Shown here one piece after another: positions 7,764-14,867 of a DNA stretch of 19,777 nt; the stretch's first letter is position 1; each line of letters opens with the position of its first letter. The stretch is from Nitrosomonadales bacterium. Lineage in GTDB: Bacteria > Pseudomonadota > Gammaproteobacteria > Burkholderiales > Gallionellaceae. The stretch is from contig JADJWO010000008.1 of assembly GCA_016716325.1 (NCBI GenBank), positions 1 to 19,777 on the forward strand, in the 5' to 3' direction. Both the position numbers and the translations under genes were made by a program. The notes under the pieces were generated by a model. It saw only the letters and a list, made by a program, of their open reading frames with translations, was not told the origin of the DNA and searched no databases.

Positions 7764-8834
7764 ATGCATAAGCAAGCACCAGAGATTTTTCAACGTCCCC
7801 TCACATCACTTGATCTGACCGGCTTGCCGCCAACCACCGATCCGGGTTTTGAGCAGGCGGTCATCATGCATTACGCCATGCAGTACGCTGCAAAGGGATG
7901 GACTGCGGCGGTGGTCGTGAGCGATGGGATGGTACGCGTTGTCGCGGTGCCGCAGCAGGGCATTGAACCAAAAACTTATCTGATGGGGCTACTCCATCAC
8001 GGCTATATCGAAGATGCGCTACCGGGGCTGGAAGCCATGTATGGCATGCTCGATGACCCCGACATCTGCTTTAACTACGGCGTAGCACTGTCTGAGCTTG
8101 GCCGTGTCGAGGAATCACTGGCACCGCTGAACAAGTGCCTTAACCTTGATCCGAGCTACGACAACGCTGCCATCGCCATCGGCGTTTCGCTCTCCAAACT
8201 TGAGCGCTACGACGAGGCTGAATTCGTGCTTAAAACGGCTGCGAAAATCCAGCCCAACAATGCCCTAATCAAGCAGAACCTCGCTGCGACCTTGGCGCGT
8301 GCAGGGAAGCACGCAGAGGCATTGCCGTATTTCCGCCAGGCCACTTCACTGGCACCAGATAATCCGGCGGTACTGATGGGGTTGGCACGCTGCCTCGACA
8401 CGATAGATACACACAAAAAGGAAGCGCTGAAGGTCTATAAAGACGTGGCAAAGCGTTTTCCAGATTCGCAGTTCGCTGAAGATGCCAAGCAGATTTTGAA
8501 TCGGGCAGGACAGGCTGATCTCCGCAAGTCTGTGGATGATGGGTATCGCCCGGATGCGGTGGAATACATGATGGGTGCCATGAAGCGCTTCGCCGAAATT
8601 CCGCGCGAGCAAGTTGGGCGTGTGACTATGGAAATTGCGCGGCTTGGCGAGTCCGGGCTGGAAATCAACAATCCCTTGAAGCGCTATTCGCTCACCAACC
8701 TCGACGGGGATTTTTCTGGTCTGCAACTCCTTTGCTACATGCACGTTGGCATGGCGATCTTCGACCCGAAAGTCGATTGCGGCTCCGGGTTACAGCGAGA
8801 GTATGAGATGGCCAAGGGTATGGCCGGTAAGTGA
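7764..8834 (+). CDS. Tetratricopeptide repeat protein
   Basis: A 356-residue cytoplasmic protein with no signal peptide. Residues 1-95 form an N-terminal region of unknown type. Residues 100-236 hold about four consecutive TPR units, seen in the repeated patterns NYGVALSELGRVEESLAPL, IGVSLSKLERYDEAE, NLAATLARAGKHAEALPYF and LARCLDTIDTHKKEALKVY. The C-terminal 115 residues are mixed and unassigned. TPRs usually mediate protein-protein contacts, so this may be a scaffold for its neighbours. The ribosome site is weak. Its TGA overlaps the GTG start of the methyltransferase, so the two genes are translationally coupled. The partners and process are unknown. Confidence 0.85.
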   Translation: MHKQAPEIFQRPLTSLDLTGLPPTTDPGFEQAVIMHYAMQYAAKGWTAAVVVSDGMVRVVAVPQQGIEPKTYLMGLLHHGYIEDALPGLEAMYGMLDDPDICFNYGVALSELGRVEESLAPLNKCLNLDPSYDNAAIAIGVSLSKLERYDEAEFVLKTAAKIQPNNALIKQNLAATLARAGKHAEALPYFRQATSLAPDNPAVLMGLARCLDTIDTHKKEALKVYKDVAKRFPDSQFAEDAKQILNRAGQADLRKSVDDGYRPDAVEYMMGAMKRFAEIPREQVGRVTMEIARLGESGLEINNPLKRYSLTNLDGDFSGLQLLCYMHVGMAIFDPKVDCGSGLQREYEMAKGMAGK

Positions 8835-9490
8835 CACCCCCCGGCATTCAAGCCGAGCTTGAAGCTGCTGAACAGGCAGAGTCATTGCTTCCCGGCTTGC
8901 CTGCCGCTTCATATGCTTCTGGCGACCTGTTGGATCAGTCAGATGGATACGATGTGCTCTATCAACAACGCAAGCGCTACAACCGTGAATTCGGCTTCTG
9001 CCTATTTACGGCAGAATGCATTTTCACACTGGCAACCCTGTGCAAAGGGAAAAAGATGCTCGAAGCCGGTAGTGGTTCCGGCTGGCTGGCCGACCAACTT
9101 GCGCAACAGGGAATTGAAATCACTGCCGCCGACTGGACGGACTATCGGCAACCCCGCGACAAGAAGCGCGGCTATCCAATGCGATCCGTGTTTCGCCTCG
9201 ATCACCACGGCGACGCGGTGGCACTGCTCCCCGGCGATTTTGACATGGTGCTGCTGGTCTGGCCGAACCTCAACACGCCATTCGGCGAACAGGTCGCTCA
9301 CGCGATGCGCTCTGGACAGGTTATGATTCTCGAAGGCGAAGAGAAAGGCGGCAGCACGGCGACCGATGAGTTTTTCGACGTGCTCAGCGCCGATTTTGAA
9401 CGCCTCGATGCCGAGACGCTGGCGCTCAACGAACATCACCGCACCTTCCCCGGTTTACATGACCGGTGGCAAATATTGAGGAAAAAATGA
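8831..9490 (+). CDS. SAM-dependent methyltransferase-like protein
   Basis: A 219-residue protein with a class I (Rossmann-fold) methyltransferase core. Motif I, MLEAGSGSGW (76-85), is the SAM-binding glycine loop, and the acidic residue after the second strand is probably Asp101 in AADW. LLPGDFDMVLLVWPNLN corresponds to the motif IV region, where WPN replaces the NPPY/DPPY seen in many DNA or RNA N-methyltransferases. No target-recognition domain is visible, so the substrate (protein, small molecule or nucleic acid) is open. The GTG at 8831 overlaps the TPR stop as GTGA, and the stop overlaps the next start as ATGA. Such tight coupling suggests that the three products act together. Confidence 0.75.
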   Translation: MTPPGIQAELEAAEQAESLLPGLPAASYASGDLLDQSDGYDVLYQQRKRYNREFGFCLFTAECIFTLATLCKGKKMLEAGSGSGWLADQLAQQGIEITAADWTDYRQPRDKKRGYPMRSVFRLDHHGDAVALLPGDFDMVLLVWPNLNTPFGEQVAHAMRSGQVMILEGEEKGGSTATDEFFDVLSADFERLDAETLALNEHHRTFPGLHDRWQILRKK

Positions 9491-10023
9491 TAGAGGCGCC
9501 GATCAGCACGCCACCGCAGGCTTACATGGACATCATCAGTTCGCTGATTGACAAAGCGCGGGGCTTCCTGGAGGCAGGCGAAAAGCTTCAGGCAATGGCG
9601 TTCGTTGGCAATCTGACCACAAAGGAAGTCATCCCAGTGATGATTCAGCCGGGCAGCGGCGAGGACAAAGACCAGTCTGCGCGGATGATCCAGTCAGCGG
9701 CGTCGGTATTGGATGCTGATTTTGTGTTCACGATCATGGAAGCATGGTCGCTTCGACCAGACAAAATATCGAAGATGGACGCAATCCTCGACAAGTATGG
9801 AAGCATCGGTGCATCGCCCTACGCGATAGATGTGTGTTCGCTTGCGCTGGAAACGAGGCGTGGGGTATGGGTTGCGCAGCAACAGATCAAGCCCAAGGGA
9901 ATTTCCAAGAAGAAACGGACAATCGGGGTAGTCGAATTCCGCTATTTCACGGAAGCTGGTGGCCGATTTATGCAGCTACTGCCAAAGAAGGAAGACGATG
10001 AACTACCGACAATTTTACATTGA
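9487..10023 (+). CDS. Hypothetical protein coupled to the methyltransferase
   Basis: I do not recognise this 178-residue protein. I chose the ATG at 9487 over an in-frame GTG at 9466 because a GAGG ribosome site lies 6 bases before it and it forms the usual ATGA overlap with the methyltransferase stop. The N-terminal 100 residues look alpha/beta. A basic patch PKGISKKKR at about 138-146 precedes the C-terminal strand region (VVEFRYF). No signal peptide or membrane segment is present. The IHF-like gene begins 10 bases downstream, so the operon probably continues. Its function is unknown. Confidence 0.7.
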   Translation: MIEAPISTPPQAYMDIISSLIDKARGFLEAGEKLQAMAFVGNLTTKEVIPVMIQPGSGEDKDQSARMIQSAASVLDADFVFTIMEAWSLRPDKISKMDAILDKYGSIGASPYAIDVCSLALETRRGVWVAQQQIKPKGISKKKRTIGVVEFRYFTEAGGRFMQLLPKKEDDELPTILH

Positions 10024-10033
10024 AGGCTGAAGC

Positions 10034-10324
10034 ATGAACCGCTCAGACCTCATCAATCGCTTGGCCGAATTGCATCCGCAACTGCTCAGCAAGGATGCTG
10101 ATCTTGCCGTTAAAGTGATTCTGGATGCCATGTCCGAGGTGCTGTTACGTGGAGGGCGTATCGAGATTCGGTGCTTCGGTAGCTTTGGCCTGAATTACCG
10201 GCCTCCACGTCTGGGGCGGAACCCCAAGACCGGCGAAAAAGTGAAAGTGCCTGCCAAGTACATGCCGCATTTCAAACCGGGCAAGGAGTTGCGTGAACGC
10301 GTTATCCTTGCAGCAGGGAAGTGA
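10034..10324 (+). CDS. IHF beta-subunit-like DNA-bending protein
   Basis: A 96-residue member of the HU/IHF family that resembles the beta subunit of integration host factor more than HU. It begins MNRSDLINRLAE, and the arm region reads YRPPRLGRNPKTGEKV (56-71) followed by PHFKPGKELRERV, all characteristic of IhfB. The usual RGFGSF is RCFGSF here, with Cys47 in place of Gly. IHF is normally a heterodimer that bends DNA at specific sites, including attachment and transfer origins. An element-borne beta subunit could pair with the host alpha subunit or act as a homodimer. It ends the TPR, methyltransferase and 178-residue gene run, with a GAAGG ribosome site upstream. Confidence 0.9.
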   Translation: MNRSDLINRLAELHPQLLSKDADLAVKVILDAMSEVLLRGGRIEIRCFGSFGLNYRPPRLGRNPKTGEKVKVPAKYMPHFKPGKELRERVILAAGK

Positions 10325-10350
10325 AATAAATCTTTGAAGCAGGACGTGCG

Positions 10351-10545
10351 TCAGGCAGATGTTGTTGAAACCGGTTGCGATTCCATAAAGCGCTTATTCC
10401 AGGCCGCAGCGGATAATGCCTCTGTTCGACCAATAGGTCCCGTCGCACGGCACCCCATACATTCCACCATCCATCCGTTGATGTCCACTTCACAGGATTT
10501 CGTGTGCGGGCTACCGCAGAACGGACATACGTCGAGATTGTTCAT
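10351..10545 (-). CDS. Lar-type zinc-ribbon protein (restriction alleviation family)
   Basis: A 64-residue protein with two Cys pairs, CPFC (7-10) and CMGC (29-32), forming a zinc ribbon, with W25 and the AAAWNKR ending (47-52). This is the pattern of the Lar-like family (CPFCG, then W.V.C..C.A.GP, then EA...WN.R). The namesake Lar of the Rac prophage relieves type I restriction of DNA. Many family members on phages and mobile elements have no tested role. The start is secure: GGAGGAG (10548-10554, minus strand) is a strong ribosome site. It lies convergent to the IHF-like gene with a 26-base gap, and reads away from the tRNA edge. Confidence 0.75.
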   Translation of the reverse strand: MNNLDVCPFCGSPHTKSCEVDINGWMVECMGCRATGPIGRTEALSAAAWNKRFMESQPVSTTSA

Positions 10546-10547
10546 AA

Positions 10548-10554
10548 CTCCTCC
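10548..10554 (-). promoter_or_regulatory. Strong ribosome binding site of the Lar-like gene
   Basis: On the minus strand the sequence GGAGGAG precedes the ATG by 2 bases, with its core GGAGG about 4 bases away. It fixes the start of this very small gene and supports it as real. Confidence 0.7.
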
Positions 10555-10605
10555 GTTGGTTTGTCATCAGTATATGAAAATACGGGACGAGGCGCTCGAT
10601 CTCGA

Positions 10606-10627
10606 TGACGGCGTTATCACTCCGTCA
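10606..10627. promoter_or_regulatory. Inverted repeat upstream of the Lar-like gene
   Basis: TGACGG (10606-10611) and CCGTCA (10622-10627) are perfect arms around a 10-base spacer, about 60 bases upstream of the Lar-like start. A second small hairpin, CCCCT/AGGGG with a TTG loop, follows at 10629-10641. Either could be an operator, or the second could end transcription of the upstream HTH gene, though it lacks a T tract. Confidence 0.35.
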
Positions 10628-10678
10628 GCCCCTTTGAGGGGATGCGTTTCTGGATAAGTATCTGACCTCGCCGACTTA

Positions 10679-10921
10679 CTAGCGAAGGCCATCAAGGTAG
10701 CTGGCCAGTTCGTTGATATGAACATACCGGCGACGGTCTCGAAGAATGGTTGGTATCGGGAAGACACCTTTGCTGATCTGGTTGTGAGCAGTTCTTGGGT
10801 TGATGCCGATTTCCTGTGCCGCAGCAGCGAGTGGAAGTAGCAACCCGCTGTGGCGGCTAGTCAGAAGGGCAAGGCTATCTTGGTGTTCAGTGGCGCGCAT
10901 CCGATGTTCTTTCGCAATCAT
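10679..10921 (-). CDS. Excisionase-like helix-turn-helix protein
   Basis: An 80-residue DNA-binding protein. Residues 28-51 form a helix-turn-helix with the pattern LLPLAAAAQEIGINPRTAHN, and residues 58-67 (ILRDRRRYVH) look like the wing of MerR/excisionase-type or AlpA-type domains, followed by a last helix ELASYLDGL. Such small proteins at the edge of integrated elements often act as recombination directionality factors or as regulators. Met8 (10900) is an alternative start and would leave the domain intact; neither start has a good ribosome site. It is divergent from the plus-strand HTH gene at 11127, with 205 bases of repeat-rich DNA between them. Confidence 0.65.
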   Translation of the reverse strand: MIAKEHRMRATEHQDSLALLTSRHSGLLLPLAAAAQEIGINPRTAHNQISKGVFPIPTILRDRRRYVHINELASYLDGLR

Positions 10922-10961
10922 GGTAGTTCATCGTACCGCCACGCAAAAAGAACGCGAGGCT

Positions 10962-10988
10962 GAAATGCGTCCTCCGAGTTCACATTTC
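10962..10988. promoter_or_regulatory. Dispersed inverted repeat, copy 2
   Basis: GAAATGCG (10962-10969) and CACATTTC (10981-10988) flank an 11-base spacer (TCCTCCGAGTT). Over 30 positions about 24 match the copy before traW, including the terminal CATTTCAA. It begins 40 bases upstream of the minus-strand HTH start. Seven of eight arm positions pair, and the remaining one allows a G-T pair. Confidence 0.5.
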
Positions 10989-11024
10989 AACTCCGAATAA
11001 TCTTGTGGCGTCCCTATGATTCCT

Positions 11025-11053
11025 AAATGGCATATATCTTTGATAGGCCATTT
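11025..11053. promoter_or_regulatory. Second inverted repeat in the divergent HTH intergenic region
   Basis: AAATGGC (11025-11031) and GCCATTT (11047-11053) are perfect 7-base arms with an AT-rich 15-base loop. Its place between two divergent DNA-binding genes fits an operator. No binding protein can be assigned. Confidence 0.4.
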
Positions 11054-11126
11054 TCAAGACACCAGCTCATTCCGTATTTGAAACGAGCTTCGGGGTTGAT
11101 GGATGTGAATCGCGGGCTTCATAGAG

Positions 11127-11465
11127 ATGAATACCTTTGACGTAGTTCGTGCTGCTGCCGGAGGAATGGCGGTGGTGCCAGAAAAACAGGCAGGTGAGAT
11201 TGTCGGAGGAATCTCGGTAAAGACTCTAAGAAACCTTAGAGCCGAAGGAAAAGAACTGCTCCCAACTATTGAGATCGGCGGTCGTCGGTATGTCTGTATC
11301 TCCGATATTGCTGAATTCATTGACCAACGACGGCCCAAATCTATTCCATCAACATCATCAATTACCGCGCTTCCAGTTGACAAACTGCCAAGACGGGTCG
11401 GTCGCCCCAAAAAATCCGAGTTACGCAAAGCTATGGACTTGCCTGATCGTACCCTACGATCTTGA
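11127..11465 (+). CDS. Excisionase/AlpA-like helix-turn-helix protein with a basic tail
   Basis: A 112-residue DNA-binding protein. Residues 18-40 (from PEKQAGEIVGGISVKTLRN) form a helix-turn-helix, followed by a wing-like TIEIGGRRYVCISDIAEFI (47-65), the layout of excisionase and AlpA-like regulators. A GRPKK stretch at 92-96 resembles an AT-hook and would bind minor grooves. The minus-strand neighbour at 10679 has the same overall layout, with RRYV in the wing. It is the last gene before the tRNA edge, so it may control integration or excision. Met14 (11166) is another possible start, but its GGAGGA sequence is too close to be a normal ribosome site. A 7-base palindrome (11224-11241) lies inside the gene. 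Confidence 0.65.
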   Translation: MNTFDVVRAAAGGMAVVPEKQAGEIVGGISVKTLRNLRAEGKELLPTIEIGGRRYVCISDIAEFIDQRRPKSIPSTSSITALPVDKLPRRVGRPKKSELRKAMDLPDRTLRS

Positions 11466-11571
11466 ACTGAGCCTCATGCCTATCCACCGCAAACGCGGTA
11501 CAAGCAATGATCCAGCTATCTGTATCAATAGGCTTCAGTATTGAGTGCCGGGATGGCTTGCGTCTGATTCA

Positions 11572-11633
11572 GGGACAAAACGGGGACAGTTGCGTCGGGA
11601 TACGGCGGGACATTCGGGGACAAAACGGGGACA
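11572..11633. repeat. GGGACA direct repeats near the attachment end
   Basis: The 17-base sequence GGGACAAAACGGGGACA occurs twice (11572-11588 and 11617-11633), and a further GGGACA lies at 11607-11612, giving five GGGACA units in 62 bases. Short direct repeats beside an attachment site are typical arm-type binding sites of tyrosine recombinases. The integrase itself is not in the window, so this is inference. Confidence 0.5.
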
Positions 11634-11708
11634 CTGATGGAAAATTTTGGCAATATTCCATAGGTAAGGGGGCTTGAGAATTAATATTTTGGCATGTGGG
11701 TTTTATAA

Positions 11709-11748
11709 ATAAAAAACCCGTAAAGCATTGAGCTATACGGGTTTTTAT
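11709..11748. terminator. Bidirectional Rho-independent terminator
   Basis: AAAAACCCGTA (11712-11722) and TACGGGTTTTT (11736-11746) form a perfect 11-base inverted repeat with a 13-base loop and T tracts on both strands. It lies 10 bases beyond the 3' end of the minus-strand tRNA-Ser, which it very likely terminates. It would also stop transcripts leaving the element. Confidence 0.88.
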
Positions 11749-11756
11749 TGTGATAC

Positions 11757-11845
<89 letters not shown>

Positions 11846-11847
<2 letters not shown>

Positions 11848-11965
11848 AGATGGTACTGCTGTGTTACTTTTCGGGCACGCTTTGGCTACGGCCGCAGCTT
11901 CGCAGCTTAACGTTTGCTGCGCTCACGTTAGCCTACGCCGCAACAAGCCGCTACGCAGCGTGTTG
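11846..11965. other. Spacer between the tRNA and its partial copy
   Basis: These 120 bases hold no gene. CGCAGCTT occurs twice in tandem (about 11894-11909), and TAACGT (11908-11913) and ACGTTA (11925-11930) form a 6-base inverted repeat. The GC-rich, partly palindromic character is like that of intergenic repeats. Confidence 0.4.
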
Positions 11966-12000
11966 TCCAGGCGTGCGACTTAAACCGCTCATCCACCTCT
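11966..12000 (-). repeat. Partial duplicate of the tRNA-Ser 5' half
   Basis: Exactly 35 bases are identical to 11811-11845. In tRNA terms they run from the third nucleotide to the anticodon. The first two acceptor bases and the whole 3' half are missing, so this copy cannot make a tRNA. It may be a relic of integration or of a tandem tRNA gene, or an assembly join. Confidence 0.85.
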
Positions 12001-12025
12001 GGTGGAGCTACTAGCCATTCGACCA

Positions 12026-12040
12026 GGCGGCAAAGCCGCC
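12026..12040. other. GC hairpin downstream of gloB
   Basis: GGCGGC and GCCGCC are perfect arms around AAA. It lies 58 bases past the gloB stop (minus strand). It could be the stem of a terminator, but no T tract follows. Confidence 0.3.
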
Positions 12041-12097
12041 AAGTCGCTGGTTATCCGAAAGGGCGCGCAGGATAAACCAGAATGCCTTTTGCCGCAA

Positions 12098-12859
12098 TCA
12101 GAAGTGGTTCTTCCATTCGCGCAGGGCAGTAAATACGCCGAGTTCGCTGTGGTCGTCCAGGCCGTTCTGTTGCAGGGTGCGGAGGATTTCCGGCTGTGCG
12201 CAGCGCAGGAAGGGGTTGGTGGCCTTTTCCAGTTCGATGGTGGAGGGCAGGGTCGGCAGGTTGGCGGCGCGCAGCCGTTCGGTTTCGGCGATGCGTTGCC
12301 GTACGTCGGGGTTGTCCGGTTCGCAGGCGAGGGCGAAGCGCAGGTTGGCGGCGGTGTACTCGTGGGCGCAGTACACGCGGGTGCTGTCGGGCAGTGCGGC
12401 CAGGCGTTGCAGCGAATGGTGCAACTGCGCGAGGCTGCCCCTCGAAGTTCCTGCCGCAGCCCGCGCCGAACAGGACGTCGCCGCAGAACAGTATGTCCGG
12501 CGCAAGGTAGGCGATGTGGTCGTCGAGGTGGCCGGGGATCTCGATGATGTCGAGCGCGAGGCCGGGCGCGTCGAGTTCGATGCGGTCGCCTTCGCGCAGG
12601 TCGCGGGTGACGTGCGGATTGTTCGCATGCCGCCGTCCGCACACCGGCACGTTGTATACTTCGCGCAGTTCCGCGATGCCGCCGATGTGGTCGGCATGCC
12701 GGTGGGTACACAGGATGGCGACGGGCTGCAGGCCGTTCCCGCGCAGGAAGGCGAATACCGGGGCGGCCTCGCCGGGTCGACCACGACGGCATGACGGTCG
12801 TTGTGGATCGCCCAGATGTAGTTGTCCTTGAGGGCGGGTATGGCGGTGATCTGGAACAT
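12098..12859 (-). CDS. gloB: GloB, hydroxyacylglutathione hydrolase (two apparent frameshifts)
   Basis: Glyoxalase II hydrolyses S-lactoylglutathione to D-lactate and glutathione, completing methylglyoxal detoxification in the cytoplasm. The start (MFQITAIPALKDNYIW) and the end (CAHEYTAANLRFALA to LREWKNHF) share one frame. The middle, with the zinc motif THRHADHIGG, the IEIPGHLDDHIAYL block and the LFCGDVLFGAGCGRNFEG block, is in another. The shifts are near 12772-12776 (one base missing from a run of three) and 12438-12441 (one extra base in a run of four). All expected metal ligands are present once the frames are joined, which argues for sequence error. It is divergent from the methyltransferase gene. 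Confidence 0.87.
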   Translation of the reverse strand: MFQITAIPALKDNYIWAIHNDRHAVVVDPARPPRYSPSCAGTACSPSPSCVPTGMPTTSAASRNCAKYTTCRCADGGMRTIRTSPATCAKATASNSTRPASRSTSSRSPATSTTTSPTLRRTYCSAATSCSARAAAGTSRGSLAQLHHSLQRLAALPDSTRVYCAHEYTAANLRFALACEPDNPDVRQRIAETERLRAANLPTLPSTIELEKATNPFLRCAQPEILRTLQQNGLDDHSELGVFTALREWKNHF

Positions 12860-12882
12860 GGATGATTCACGGAACGAAGGCG

Positions 12883-13634
12883 ATGCCGAATTGTAAGTTA
12901 ACCGCGCAGAGTTTGAGCGAATGGTTTGCCACCGAGCAGGGCAGCTATGTGCTGGCGCGGGAGTATGCGTTCTTCGACCACGCCGTGAGCGATATCTTCG
13001 GTTATAACGCGGTGCAGATGGGTTCGCCGGAACAGGATTTCCTGCGCGGCAGCCGCGTGCCGCTGCGCTTCAGTGCCGGCAGCCAGGCCGGCAATGCGGT
13101 GCGGTTGTGCTGTACGGAGTTGCCGTTCGCGAGTGCCAGCATGGATATGGTGCTGTTGCCGCACACGCTCGATTTTGCCGAACATCCGCACCAGATCTTG
13201 CGCGAGGTGGAGCGGGTGATGATGCCGGAAGGCAGTCTGGTCATCAGCGGTTTCAATCCGCGCAGCATGTGGGGCTGCACCGCGCGCTGGGCAGGCGGCA
13301 GGGTTATCCGTGGTGCGGGCGGTTCATTGCGCTGTCGCGCCTCAAGGACTGGCTGGCCTTGCTGGGTTTCGAGGTGGTGGGGGGGCGTTTCGCGGCCTAT
13401 GCGCCGCCGTTCCACCAGGCCAAATGGCTGGAGCGCTGCGCGTTCATGGAGGCGGCAGGGGACCGCTGGTGGGCGGTGAGCGGCGGGGTGTATTTTCTGC
13501 ATGCGGTGAAACGCGTGCACGGGATGCGGCTGATCAAGCCGCAATGGAACGAGGGGCTGGTGAGCAAACTGTTGCCGGTCTCGCCGAAACTGAACAACAG
13601 GATTTCGCAACGCAGCGAGGCTGATCCGCAATGA
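12883..13634 (+). CDS. SAM-dependent methyltransferase (one apparent frameshift)
   Basis: A class I methyltransferase-like protein of about 250 residues, of the kind found beside rnhA in Betaproteobacteria. It begins MPNCKLTAQSLSEWFATEQG; an ATG at 12862 is an alternative start, but a GGAACGAAGG ribosome site favours 12883. The typical late methyltransferase block is visible (ELPFASASMDMVLLPHTLDF, then EVERVMMPEGSLVISGFNPRS). One G appears to be missing at 13271-13274, after which the frame continues as GLHRALGRRQGYPW to the end. The substrate is unknown. Its TGA overlaps the rnhA start as ATGA, so the two are coupled. Confidence 0.82.
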
Positions 13635-14086
13635 ACAAGGACGTGGTCGAGATATTCACGGATGGCGCATGCAAGGGGAACCCCGGCGTGGGCGGATGGG
13701 GCGCGCTGTTGCGCAGCAAGGGCAAGGAGCGCGAGATGTTCGGCGGCGAGGCGCACACCACCAACAACCGCATGGAGCTGCTGGCGGCGATCTCCGCGCT
13801 GGAAGCCCTGAAGCGGCATTGCCGCGTGAAGCTGCATACCGACTCGAAGTATGTGCAACAGGGCATCAGCGAATGGGTGCATGGCTGGAAGCTGCGCGGC
13901 TGGAAGACGGCGGACAAGAAGCCGGTGAAGAACGAGGACTTGTGGCGCAGGCTGGACGCGCTGGCGGCGCAGCACGAGATCGAATGGATCTGGGTCAAGG
14001 GACATGCCGGGCATGACGGCAACGAGCGCGCCGACGAGTTGGCGAACCGGGGCGTGGAGTCCGTGCGGGAGAATGAAGATGCGTAA
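13631..14086 (+). CDS. rnhA: Ribonuclease HI
   Basis: RNase HI cleaves the RNA strand of RNA-DNA hybrids, removing R-loops and primers. The 151-residue frame is intact and the length is normal (E. coli 155). The catalytic residues are Asp11 (FTDGACKGNPG), Glu49 (NNRMELLAA), Asp71 (HTDSKYV) and Asp135 (GNERADELAN), with His125 in the flexible loop (VKGHAGH). The basic protrusion around 87-101 (KLRGWKTADKKPVKN) is present. The start overlaps the methyltransferase stop and the end overlaps the start of dnaQ, the usual rnhA-dnaQ pairing. It is the only chromosomal protein gene in this window without a visible indel. Confidence 0.97.
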   Translation: MNKDVVEIFTDGACKGNPGVGGWGALLRSKGKEREMFGGEAHTTNNRMELLAAISALEALKRHCRVKLHTDSKYVQQGISEWVHGWKLRGWKTADKKPVKNEDLWRRLDALAAQHEIEWIWVKGHAGHDGNERADELANRGVESVRENEDA

Positions 14087-14776
14087 AATTGTGCTGGATA
14101 CCGAGACCACCGGACTGGACCCCGGCAGGGGCACCGCATCATCGAACTGGCGGCGATCGAGCTGGACGGACGCAAGGTGTCGCAGAGCCGTTTTCATCGC
14201 TACCTCAATCCGGAACGCGAGATCGAGGAGGATGCGGTGAGGATCCACGGGCTGACCTATGAACGCCTGCAGAACGAGCCGAAATTCTCCGACATCGCGA
14301 CCGGCTTCCTGGAGTTCATCGAGGACGCGGAGCTCATCATCCATAACGCGCCGTTCGACCTGTCCTTCCTGAATCACGAACTGGAACGGGCCGGCTTGCC
14401 GCCGTTGCGGAACGAGGTGGTGGATACGCTCAAGCTCGCGCGCGAAATGCATCCCGGCAAGAAGAACAGTCTGGATGCGCTGTGCAGCCGCTATGAGATA
14501 GACAATACCCATCGCACGCTGCATGGTGCGCTGCTGGATACCGAATTGCTCGCCGAGGTGTATTTCGCGATGACGCGCGGACAGGAAAGCCTGCTCGGCG
14601 ACGATCCCGTATCCGGGCGCCAACTGGCTGCGTTGGGCACGGATGCATCCTGTCCCAGGCCGAGGGTGTTGCCGCCGAGCGCGGAGGAATTGGCGGGGCA
14701 TGCGCAACAACTGGACGATATCGACAAGGCGAGCAAGGGCGCGTGTTTGTGGAAACGGATCGAAGGCGTGGCCTGA
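14079..14776 (+). CDS. dnaQ: DnaQ, DNA polymerase III epsilon subunit (one apparent frameshift)
   Basis: The 3'-5' proofreading exonuclease of the replicative polymerase. The start region MRKIVLDTETTGLDP carries the Exo I motif (DTETTG). One G is missing from the run at 14128-14131, after which the frame continues HRIIELAAIELDGRK. Exo II is HNAPFD, and Exo III-epsilon is HRTLHGALLDTELLAEVY with the expected His and Asp. ATG at 14073 is an alternative start, but GGGAGA is better spaced for 14079. The frame overlaps the rnhA stop. The C-terminal 60 residues after the exonuclease domain would bind the alpha subunit. CGGAC/GTCCG (14804-14821) downstream may be a weak terminator. Confidence 0.9.
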
Positions 14777-14867
14777 AGTCCGGTAGTTCTTTCGTGTTTT
14801 TCGCGGACGGTTTTTTGTCCGTACTCAACTTCAATCAACGCGCCCCTCGCGGGCGCAGGAATCCGAC

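Noticed and set aside
11989..12870. A 293-codon minus-strand frame spanning gloB
   Set aside because: It is Pro/Arg-rich without motifs. The gloB motifs occur in the two other minus frames.
13397..14710. A 437-codon open frame on the minus strand
   Set aside because: It lies opposite the methyltransferase, rnhA and dnaQ, all recognised by catalytic motifs. Its Arg/His/Gln-rich composition is typical of an antisense shadow in GC-rich DNA.
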